64,000 bases of DNA from Candidatus Cryptobacteroides excrementipullorum (GTDB taxonomy: Bacteria > Bacteroidota > Bacteroidia > Bacteroidales > UBA932), in NCBI GenBank assembly GCA_017695065.1, contig JADILZ010000046.1:21816-85815 (forward strand). The letters run 5' to 3'. Positions 57,242-64,000 of the stretch are shown piece after piece. A program made the position numbers and the translations under genes. Position 1 is the first letter of the stretch; each line of letters starts with the position of its first letter. The notes beneath the pieces are model-generated. The model was not told the origin of the DNA, searched no databases, and was given only the letters and a program-made list of their open reading frames with translations.

Positions 57242-58096
57242 ATGGCAGGTAACGGAAAAATACTTAAAGCGATATTGAATGCAGCTATCTTCATTGCCCT
57301 GGAGATAGCTGCATTGAGTATGCTGCAGAGCAACGGCACCCTCCAGAGCACATGGGTGCTCAAAGGGATACATGCGTTCCATGCAGCCGTATGGGGAAAG
57401 ACGGAAGAGGTGAAATACTATTTCTCCCTCAAGAAAGAGAACGACAGGCTCGCCGCGGAGAATTTCGCCCTGTCCCAGAAACTCAGGCACTATCTGGTGA
57501 GCGAGGCAGAAAAGACGGACTCGTCATGGACCGGGGAAGGAGGTCCCGTGGCATCCGGAGACTCGGTTTACACTGGCAGATACAGCTACAGGCAGGCCAC
57601 GATATCCAAGATAAGCAACAACAGGCAGCGAAATTTCATAATCATCGACAAAGGGTCCGAAGACGGGGTACTCCCACAGTCAGGACTCATCACAGGACAG
57701 GGTGTGATAGGGATAGTGGATGCCGTGAGCAGGCATTACTCCTATGCCATATCGTTCAAGAACGCCGGGATGACAGTCAGTGCCAGGGTAGGCAGGACAG
57801 GTCCGGTAGGCTCACTGATATGGGACGGGACCAGCAGCAACGGGGCGGTCCTCAACGAGATCCCGCACCATATCGCGATCGAGCGGGGAGACACAGTCTA
57901 TACCAGCGGCTTCTCATCCATATTCCCTCCTGACATACCACTGGGCAAAGTCGGGGACTCAAGGATAGTTGACGGGGCCACATACGAGATAGATGTCGAG
58001 CTTTTCGAGGATTTCAGGGCCCTCAGGTATGTCACCATAGTCCGTAACACCGGCCGGGAAGAGATAGACAGCCTGGTCTCACAGCAAGAACCCTGA
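57242..58096 (+). CDS. mreC: Rod shape-determining protein MreC
   Basis: A 284-residue inner-membrane protein with one N-terminal helix (about 10-30), a coiled coil (about 55-80, YFSLKKENDRLAAENFALSQ) and periplasmic beta domains (NFIIIDKGSEDGVLPQSGLI; IERGDTVYTSGFSSIFPPDI). It links MreB to PBP2 in the elongasome. Confidence 0.94.
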   Translation: MAGNGKILKAILNAAIFIALEIAALSMLQSNGTLQSTWVLKGIHAFHAAVWGKTEEVKYYFSLKKENDRLAAENFALSQKLRHYLVSEAEKTDSSWTGEGGPVASGDSVYTGRYSYRQATISKISNNRQRNFIIIDKGSEDGVLPQSGLITGQGVIGIVDAVSRHYSYAISFKNAGMTVSARVGRTGPVGSLIWDGTSSNGAVLNEIPHHIAIERGDTVYTSGFSSIFPPDIPLGKVGDSRIVDGATYEIDVELFEDFRALRYVTIVRNTGREEIDSLVSQQEP

Positions 58097-58108
58097 AAAA
58101 GAGACGAC

Positions 58109-58621
58109 ATGAAGACAAGCCAGAATTTCACCATAATTTACATCCTGCTTGCAGTGGCCCAGATGGTAATCTGCAACTACTTCAGGATCAGCCCCTACAT
58201 CTATGTGACCATCCTTCCGGCAATGGTGCTGTGCATACCGTTGAAGGCCGGCACCCCTGCAGCCATGCTGGCGGCGTTCGGCACAGGTATTTCCGTTGAC
58301 CTGCTGGCGGAAGGGGTACTCGGGCTCAATACACTGGCCCTGGTGCCGGTGGCCCTGATAAGGTTCCCCGTACTGAAGATGCTCATGGGGACCGAGATGC
58401 AGGAAAAGAACTACCGCCTGACCATGCGTTCCGCAGGGATATGGAAAATGCTCATGGCGGCAGTCATCTGCAACGCCCTGTTCCTGGCCGTCTACGTCAT
58501 CGCTGATGGAGCTGGGGCGAGACCGTTCTGGTTCAACGCGATACGTTTCGGGGCCTCCCTCGTATGCGACAGCATCCTGGCGCTTCTGGTGATACACGTC
58601 CTCAATCCGGAGGAAAGATAG
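58109..58621 (+). CDS. mreD: Rod shape-determining protein MreD
   Basis: A 170-residue membrane protein with about five helices and the expected position between mreC and pbp2 (12 and 15 nt gaps). Sequence is poorly conserved in the family; AGTPAAMLAAFGTGISVDLL is the most MreD-like part. Assignment rests on topology plus context. Confidence 0.85.
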   Translation: MKTSQNFTIIYILLAVAQMVICNYFRISPYIYVTILPAMVLCIPLKAGTPAAMLAAFGTGISVDLLAEGVLGLNTLALVPVALIRFPVLKMLMGTEMQEKNYRLTMRSAGIWKMLMAAVICNALFLAVYVIADGAGARPFWFNAIRFGASLVCDSILALLVIHVLNPEER

Positions 58622-58636
58622 AATGATGGAGGGGAT

Positions 58637-60484
58637 ATGAAGCTGAACAGGGAAAACAAGATACTCGCCGGACTGGTGGTCGCAGCCCTGATCCTCATCG
58701 GCAAACTGTTCGTGATACAGATTGTGGACAGCAGCTACAAGATAGATGCATCCAACAACTCAATGGTATATTCGACCATCTATCCGACAAGAGGTATAAT
58801 ATATGACCGTAACGGCAGGATACTGGTAGGCAACAAAGTGGCATACGACATACTTGTCACCCCGAAGGAAGTGACGGAATTCGACACACTGGCGCTGAGC
58901 GAAGCGCTTGGCGTGACACCAGGGTTCATCAAGGAGAAGATGGACGGGTACTACAGGAACAGGAGACGCATAGGCTACCAGTCCGTGGTCATGCTGAAGC
59001 AGCTTCCTCCTGAGAGGTACATGAGATTCGCAGAGCTCGCATACAAGTTCCCGGGCTTCAGGGGACAGCCCCGCAGCATAAGGCAGTACCCGTACAACGC
59101 CGGAGGGAACCTGCTCGGCTACGTATCGGAAGTGGATTCGCGCTACATCGAGACCCACGGCGGAGAATACAAGGCCGGCGACTATGCCGGGATGACAGGG
59201 ATAGAGGCCACCTGCGAGAAATATCTGAAAGGGGAAAAGGGATACAGGATTTTCCTGAGAGACTCGCGCAACAGGATAGAGTCCTCCTACCGCGACGGCG
59301 AGATGGACAAGGAAGCGATACCGGGGAAAGACATAGTCACCACAATAGATGCCGAACTCCAGAACTACGGCCAGACACTGATGCAGAACAAGGTGGGCAG
59401 CCTGGTGGCGATAGAGCCCTCCACAGGGGAAATACTCGCCCTGGTATCCAGTCCGGGAATAGACGTGGATGTACTTGCGGACATAGGCAGCCACTATACG
59501 GAGATAGCCTCGGACCCGTACAAGCCGATGTTCAACAGGGCGGTCCAGGCTTCCTACCCTCCGGGCTCAGTATTCAAGCTCGTGAATGCGCTGATAGGGC
59601 TTCAGGAAGGGGTTGTCACCCCGCAGACAGAATACCCGTGCCACAGAGGATACAGATACGGGAACAGGAAGATGGCCTGCCACGACCACCGCTCCCCCAT
59701 CGACATGAAGGAATCCATCATGATGTCATGCAATGCCTACTACTGCTACGTGTTCCGGTCCATCCTGGAAGACTCGGGAAACGGGACAGTCCCGCAGGCC
59801 CTCGCTAAATGGGACGAATACGTTGCCAGCTTCGGTTTCGGGCACAAGCTCGGGAGCGACTTCCCGGCAGAGTTGGGCGGGAATATCCCCGGTCCGAAAC
59901 TGTATGACAAGATGTACGGCAAGGGCAGGTGGAAGTCCACCAACATCATCTCCCTGTCCATAGGCCAGGGAGAGATAGGATGCACGCCGCTCCATCTGGC
60001 GAACCTCTGCGCGACAATGGCCAACAGGGGCTACTACTACATCCCTCATATAATAAAGGAGTCGGGCAGCGTGGGAATCGACCCGAAATACAAGGAAAGG
60101 CAGTACACCATGGTGGACACCTCATATTTCAGCACACTGGTGGAAGGTATGTACATGGCCGTCAACAGCGGCTACGGGTCAGGGGCCACGGCATCGGTGG
60201 CGGAAGTGGAGGGTCTGGATATCTGCGGAAAGACAGGGACAGCACAGAACCCTCACGGGGATGACAACTCCGTATTCATCTGCTTCGCCCCGAAAGACAA
60301 CCCGAAGATAGCCGTCGCGGCATACATCGAGCACGGATCGTTCGGAGCCAGGTGGGCGGCCCCTATTGCCTCGCTCCTCACGGAAAAATACCTCACCGGT
60401 GAGATCCGGGAGTCAAGGAAGCCGCTTGAAAAGAGGATGATGGAAGGCAGGCTCCTGGAGAAAGTGAACGACAGACAATTTTAG
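58637..60484 (+). CDS. mrdA: Penicillin-binding protein 2 (elongasome transpeptidase)
   Basis: A 615-residue class B PBP. One N-terminal helix, a pedestal domain (YPTRGIIYDRNGRILVGNKV), and a transpeptidase domain with S311 in PGSVFK, SCN in MMSCNAYYCYVF and KTG in CGKTGTAQNPHGDDN. It cross-links lateral-wall peptidoglycan together with RodA, encoded next. Confidence 0.96.
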   Translation: MKLNRENKILAGLVVAALILIGKLFVIQIVDSSYKIDASNNSMVYSTIYPTRGIIYDRNGRILVGNKVAYDILVTPKEVTEFDTLALSEALGVTPGFIKEKMDGYYRNRRRIGYQSVVMLKQLPPERYMRFAELAYKFPGFRGQPRSIRQYPYNAGGNLLGYVSEVDSRYIETHGGEYKAGDYAGMTGIEATCEKYLKGEKGYRIFLRDSRNRIESSYRDGEMDKEAIPGKDIVTTIDAELQNYGQTLMQNKVGSLVAIEPSTGEILALVSSPGIDVDVLADIGSHYTEIASDPYKPMFNRAVQASYPPGSVFKLVNALIGLQEGVVTPQTEYPCHRGYRYGNRKMACHDHRSPIDMKESIMMSCNAYYCYVFRSILEDSGNGTVPQALAKWDEYVASFGFGHKLGSDFPAELGGNIPGPKLYDKMYGKGRWKSTNIISLSIGQGEIGCTPLHLANLCATMANRGYYYIPHIIKESGSVGIDPKYKERQYTMVDTSYFSTLVEGMYMAVNSGYGSGATASVAEVEGLDICGKTGTAQNPHGDDNSVFICFAPKDNPKIAVAAYIEHGSFGARWAAPIASLLTEKYLTGEIRESRKPLEKRMMEGRLLEKVNDRQF

Positions 60485-60531
60485 ATCCTGCGGCAGACAG
60501 AGCCCTCATGGATAAGAACAGCATATAACTG

Positions 60532-61992
60532 ATGGAAAGCTATAAACGTACAGGATTCCTGAAGACCATAGACTGGTCACTGGTGGTCACCTACCTGCTT
60601 CTGGTAATAATCGGATGGGTGAACATCTATGCATCGGTACACTCGTCGGAACCCTCGTCCATATTCGATTTCAGCTGCCGGAGCGGCAAGCAGTTCGTAT
60701 GGATAATATCCGGCATTGCGATGGCAGGGGCGATTCTTTTCCTGATAAACCCCAGGGCATGGGAAAGCATGTCCGTGCTCATATATGCAGTTACGGTGCT
60801 GCTGCTCGTGGCGGTCATCTTCCTCGGGGTGGAAGTGAAAGGCTCAAGGTCATGGTTCGAGTTCGGGCCGGTAAGGTTCCAGCCGGCCGAGATATCCAAG
60901 ATCTCGACCTCGCTGCTGCTGGCCACTGTCATGAGCCAGTTCGGTTACAGGATTGGCAACATAAGGAACTTCATCACCACCGCCCTCATCATCCTCGTAC
61001 CGATGATCATCATCATTGCCCAGAGCGAGACAGGGTCAGCCCTCGTATATGTCGGGTTCGTATTCATGCTCTACAGGGAAGGGCTTTCCGGTTGGCTCCT
61101 CTTCATGATAGGGATGGCCATACTGCTTTTCGTCCTTACGCTTACCGTATCACCATACGCGTCCTTGCTCACCCTTGCCGGCATAGCCACCCTGTGCTGC
61201 GCCATGGAGTCCGGACGGATGAAGAAATGGGCCCTCATCATACTTCCGGCAATCATCCTCCTCGCTTTCGTCCCGGCCATAATACGGTGGGCAGCAGGCT
61301 TTGCCGACGACCCTGGCAGGATAGAGGAACTCCTCGACCCGATGTACTTCTTCGCTCTCGCCGCCACTGGTGGAGTGCTGTTCTATGCCTTCAGGGCCTT
61401 CAGGGAAAGGAGCCTTTTCAAATGGGGGGCAATAGCCTCGTTCATAGCCGGTGTAATATTCGTCATGTCAGTGGACTTCATATTCCATGACGTGCTTCAG
61501 GACCACCAGAGAAAAAGGATAGAGGTACTCCTGGGACTGAAAGAGGACCCTACCGGTGTTGGCTACAACGTAAACCAGTCAATGATAGCCATCGGCTCCG
61601 GAGGCCTGGCCGGGAAAGGCTTCCTGCACGGGACACAGACGACCTACGGGTTCGTTCCGGAGCAGAGCACGGACTTCATATTCTGCACGATAGGAGAGGA
61701 ATGGGGGTTCATCGGGACTACAGTCGTCATAATATTGTACGTGTTCCTGATATGGAGGATAATCCACGATGCGGAACGCAGCAAGGAGGCCTTCACCAGG
61801 ATATACGGCTACTGCGTGGCCTGCTGCATATTCATGCACCTGTTCATAAACATAGGGATGACCATAGGTATTGTGCCGGTAATCGGGATACCCCTGCCTC
61901 TACTGAGCTACGGAGGGTCCTCCCTATGGGCGTTCACGGCCCTGATATTCATATTCATCGCCCTCGACAGGAACGAAAAGAGGTTCATGTGA
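60532..61992 (+). CDS. rodA: Peptidoglycan polymerase RodA
   Basis: A 486-residue SEDS glycosyltransferase with about ten helices. Signatures include GSRSWFEFGPVRFQPAEISK, AQSETGSALVYVGF, and the C-terminal VPVIGIPLPLLSYGGSSLWA. It is longer than proteobacterial RodA because of an extra loop around residues 240-330, normal for Bacteroidota. Separated from pbp2 by 47 nt. Confidence 0.95.
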   Translation: MESYKRTGFLKTIDWSLVVTYLLLVIIGWVNIYASVHSSEPSSIFDFSCRSGKQFVWIISGIAMAGAILFLINPRAWESMSVLIYAVTVLLLVAVIFLGVEVKGSRSWFEFGPVRFQPAEISKISTSLLLATVMSQFGYRIGNIRNFITTALIILVPMIIIIAQSETGSALVYVGFVFMLYREGLSGWLLFMIGMAILLFVLTLTVSPYASLLTLAGIATLCCAMESGRMKKWALIILPAIILLAFVPAIIRWAAGFADDPGRIEELLDPMYFFALAATGGVLFYAFRAFRERSLFKWGAIASFIAGVIFVMSVDFIFHDVLQDHQRKRIEVLLGLKEDPTGVGYNVNQSMIAIGSGGLAGKGFLHGTQTTYGFVPEQSTDFIFCTIGEEWGFIGTTVVIILYVFLIWRIIHDAERSKEAFTRIYGYCVACCIFMHLFINIGMTIGIVPVIGIPLPLLSYGGSSLWAFTALIFIFIALDRNEKRFM

Positions 61993-62022
61993 CAATCCCG
62001 GCAGACCGAAACGGGAAAATAA

Positions 62023-62054
62023 TTTGCTTAAACGGATAATCTGAAATATTTTTG
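62023..62054 (+). promoter_or_regulatory. Promoter of fabG
   Basis: TTTG (62023-62026), a 20-nt spacer and TATTTTTG (62047-62054): the best-formed Bacteroidota promoter in the window, about 69 nt before the ATG at 62123. It shows that fabG is transcribed separately from the mre operon. Confidence 0.75.
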
Positions 62055-62122
62055 CAAGCGGGAAGAAAACGGACAACAGCCGTAAACCCAATAAGAATAA
62101 CAATTTATAAAAATCAAAAAGA

Positions 62123-62869
62123 ATGGGACTTCTTGACGGAAAAACAGCTCTTGTCACAGGTGCGGCAAGAGGAATAGGAAAGGCCATAGCCTTGAAATTC
62201 GCATCTGAAGGAGCAAACGTGGCATTCACGGACCTTGCAATCAACGAGGCTGCAGAACAGACCCTCAAAGAGCTTGAGGCATACGGCATAAAGGCAAAGG
62301 CATACGCTTCCAATGCGGCCAACTTCGACGAAACACACTCCGTAGTGGAGCAGATCCTCAATGATTTCGGGCGCATAGACATACTTGTGAACAATGCAGG
62401 CATCACAAAGGACGGCCTGATGATGAGGATGACTGAGGCACAGTGGGACGCTGTCCTTACAGTGAACCTCAAGTCGGCATTCAACTTCATCCATGCAGTG
62501 ACCCCTGTCATGGCGAAACAGCGTGAAGGAAGCATCATAAACATGTCCTCAGTAGTGGGAGTGTCCGGCAACGCAGGCCAGTGCAACTACTCCGCATCCA
62601 AAGCCGGGATGATCGGCCTGGCAAAATCCATCGCAAAGGAGATGGGGCCGCGCGGCATACGTGCAAACTGCATCGCCCCGGGATTCATCATCACCGACAT
62701 GACGAACGCCCTCCCGGAGAAGGTGCGCCAGGAATGGGAGAAGCAGATTCCTCTCAGAAGAGGCGGTACTCCTGAGGATGTGGCCAATGTTGCCCTGTTC
62801 CTTGCAAGCCCGCTTTCGTCATATGTGAGCGGACAGGTGATCCACTGCTGCGGTGCAATGAACTGCTGA
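62123..62869 (+). CDS. fabG: 3-oxoacyl-[acyl-carrier-protein] reductase
   Basis: A 248-residue short-chain dehydrogenase of fatty acid synthesis, NADPH dependent. The cofactor loop is VTGAARGIGKAIA, LVNNAGITKDGLMMRM is the NAG region, and the catalytic Ser-Tyr-Lys lies in NMSSVVG and YSASKAG. The C-terminus ends VIHCCGAMNC, a Cys-rich version of the usual CGGM motif. It is followed by a strong terminator. Confidence 0.93.
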   Translation: MGLLDGKTALVTGAARGIGKAIALKFASEGANVAFTDLAINEAAEQTLKELEAYGIKAKAYASNAANFDETHSVVEQILNDFGRIDILVNNAGITKDGLMMRMTEAQWDAVLTVNLKSAFNFIHAVTPVMAKQREGSIINMSSVVGVSGNAGQCNYSASKAGMIGLAKSIAKEMGPRGIRANCIAPGFIITDMTNALPEKVRQEWEKQIPLRRGGTPEDVANVALFLASPLSSYVSGQVIHCCGAMNC

Positions 62870-62911
62870 TTCCCGTCCCGGGAAGCCCCGGAGCGCGGTA
62901 AAAACATAAAG

Positions 62912-62953
62912 AAAGAGAAAAATCCGGCGTTGACAGTCCGGATTTTTCTCTTT
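62912..62953. terminator. Strong bidirectional terminator after fabG
   Basis: A 16-bp perfect stem, AAAGAGAAAAATCCGG (62912-62927) with CCGGATTTTTCTCTTT (62938-62953), 10-nt loop, followed by further T residues. Both strands end in a T run, so it works in either direction. Confidence 0.85.
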
Positions 62954-63009
62954 TTTATATACCAAGTACGGGATGCCTCCTTATATTCGGCCGGAAAAGC
63001 ATTTGCTAC

Positions 63010-63768
63010 ATGGAACCATTCAAACGGCCACTGGCATGTATCTCAGACCTGGTCCTTCCCCGTACATGTACGGTCTGCGGAAGGAGGCTGCTGTCATTCG
63101 AGAAACACATCTGCACATCCTGCCTCGCAGACCTGCCGCTCACATTCAACTGGGCGCTCCCGCACAACGCCATGGCAGACCGCTTCAACGAACGTATCCA
63201 GGAAAACCTCTTCAAGGACGGGGAACAATCCTGTTTCCCGGGCAGGCATATCCCCTACTGCTATGCAACATCATTGTTCTTCTTCAACTCGGAAGCCCTT
63301 TACAGACACATACCTTACAGCGTGAAGTACCGTATGGACATCCCTCTCGGGCTGTTCTTCGGAAGGATGCTCGGGGAGATGATATGCCTGTCCCCTGTCC
63401 TGGGAGACATAGACATGGTCATTCCGGTACCACTTCACTGGACCAGGAAGTGGAAACGTGGATACAACCAGGCGGAAGTCATCGCACGCGGCATAGCAGG
63501 AAGAATCCACGCGGACCTCTGCACAGGAATCCTGTTCCGCAGCAGAAGGACAGCCACACAGACGCGCCTGGACATCAAGGGAAAGGAGGACAATGTCAGG
63601 TCAGCGTTCGCAGCCCGGAAAAGCATCCCGCCAGGCATACGACACATACTCCTGGTGGACGATGTGTTCACCACGGGGGCCACCTTGTACGCATGCTGGC
63701 AAGCCGTCCGGACAGTCTCACGCGACACTCGTATCAGCATAGCCACACTGGCCCTGGTAAGCAACTGA
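63010..63768 (+). CDS. comF: ComF-family phosphoribosyltransferase-like protein
   Basis: A 252-residue cytosolic protein. The N-terminal four-Cys zinc motif (CTVCGRRLLSFEKHICTSC) and C-terminal PRTase loop (ILLVDDVFTTGATLYACWQA) define the ComF family. Members take part in DNA uptake or repair in some bacteria, and here the role is unknown. Its own transcript starts after the fabG terminator. Confidence 0.88.
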   Translation: MEPFKRPLACISDLVLPRTCTVCGRRLLSFEKHICTSCLADLPLTFNWALPHNAMADRFNERIQENLFKDGEQSCFPGRHIPYCYATSLFFFNSEALYRHIPYSVKYRMDIPLGLFFGRMLGEMICLSPVLGDIDMVIPVPLHWTRKWKRGYNQAEVIARGIAGRIHADLCTGILFRSRRTATQTRLDIKGKEDNVRSAFAARKSIPPGIRHILLVDDVFTTGATLYACWQAVRTVSRDTRISIATLALVSN

Positions 63769-63808
63769 CCGGCAACCCTTTCCAGCATACGCACCTGATG
63801 ATGAAAAA

Positions 63809-63836
63809 GCGCGGCGGAGAGCACTCCCGGCCGCGC
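63809..63836 (+). terminator. Possible terminator after comF
   Basis: GCGCGGC (63809-63815) pairs with GCCGCGC (63830-63836), followed by a small GAGG/CCTC hairpin (63841-63853) and a short T run. Moderate case. Confidence 0.4.
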
Positions 63837-63871
63837 CTTCGAGGACGAACCTCTTTAAGTATAACTAAAAT

Positions 63872-63960
63872 AACGTCAGTTCGACGAATTTATGTTTAAC
63901 AATATTATCCTAAAAATCAACATTTTACCGTTTATGATCGGAATCCGTCACACTGACGTT
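63872..63960. repeat. Inverted-repeat element, copy B (complete)
   Basis: The ends AACGTCAGTTCGACGAA (63872-63888) and TCCGTCACACTGACGTT (63944-63960) are imperfect inverted repeats, 14 of 17 positions matching with a perfect outer 9 (AACGTCAGT/ACTGACGTT). The 55-nt core is AT-rich. Copy A at 55957-56020 shares both inner words. Resembles a small non-coding mobile or extragenic palindromic element. No transposase is present. Confidence 0.6.
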
Positions 63961-63961
63961 A

Positions 63962-63985
63962 ATGATTAAACTTGCGTTTAATCAT
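63962..63985. repeat. Perfect 10-bp inverted repeat at the window end
   Basis: ATGATTAAAC, loop TTGC, GTTTAATCAT. AT-rich dyad one base after copy B. Could be an operator, a terminator for a gene beyond the window, or part of the element. Confidence 0.5.
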
Positions 63986-64000
63986 ATAATCTAATCCCCA

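Noticed and set aside
1..64000. CRISPR arrays, tRNA or rRNA genes
   Set aside because: Intergenic gaps are short and I found no spaced identical repeats, tRNA cloverleaf or rRNA segments in them.

Overview
This window is chromosomal DNA of a gut-type Bacteroidota, most likely order Bacteroidales. The signs are a SusC/SusD pair with surface lipoproteins, three GH92 enzymes, promoters of the Bacteroidota form (TTTG, 19-21 nt, TAnnTTTG), almost no Shine-Dalgarno leaders, and Bacteroidota-sized TopA, RodA and RNase R. The base composition is richer in G+C than Bacteroides proper, so a Rikenellaceae/Alistipes-like or Cryptobacteroides-like genome is plausible. I cannot fix the genus. I saw no rRNA, tRNA, CRISPR array or complete insertion sequence.

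Region 1 (about 98-25016) is a polysaccharide utilisation locus in two converging arms. The plus arm (134-6618) holds an MFS transporter, a GH92 alpha-mannosidase of the alpha-1,2 type, a GH43-fold enzyme and a serine-type sulfatase. The minus arm (24969 down to 8628) holds a GH92, an SGNH esterase, a GH38-like enzyme with unusual active-site motifs, a second GH92, SusC, SusD, a beta-propeller-like lipoprotein, a small lipoprotein and a DUF4961-like lipoprotein. The inferred target is a decorated, possibly sulfated, alpha-mannose glycan such as a host N-glycan or yeast-type mannan. An AT-rich AbiE-type toxin-antitoxin pair (6774-8422) sits between the arms, and its toxin gene carries a nonsense codon and a motif-breaking substitution. 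No regulator of the locus is visible.

Region 2 (25124-34754) is transport: a CusB/CusA/CusC-like tripartite metal efflux operon with a His-rich adaptor and an orphan four-helix membrane protein, then a CPA2-type cation/proton antiporter with a stress-protein-like tail, and a MATE exporter divergent from it.

Region 3 (34769-55951) is mostly housekeeping: RNase R, GpmI, small DUF proteins, an M16-fold protein without the zinc motif, a TPR protein, a U32 (RlhA-like) protein, an unknown lipoprotein, the ponA-ddl-prmC operon, topA, an Lrp/AsnC regulator and ispD.

Region 4 (55957-63985) is the rod-shape cluster mreB-mreC-mreD-pbp2-rodA followed by fabG and comF. It is bracketed by two copies of a short inverted-repeat element that no gene explains. 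The parts most worth following up are the GH38-like enzyme, the inverted-repeat element, the decaying AbiE toxin between the arms, and a large hairpin between ponA and topA.
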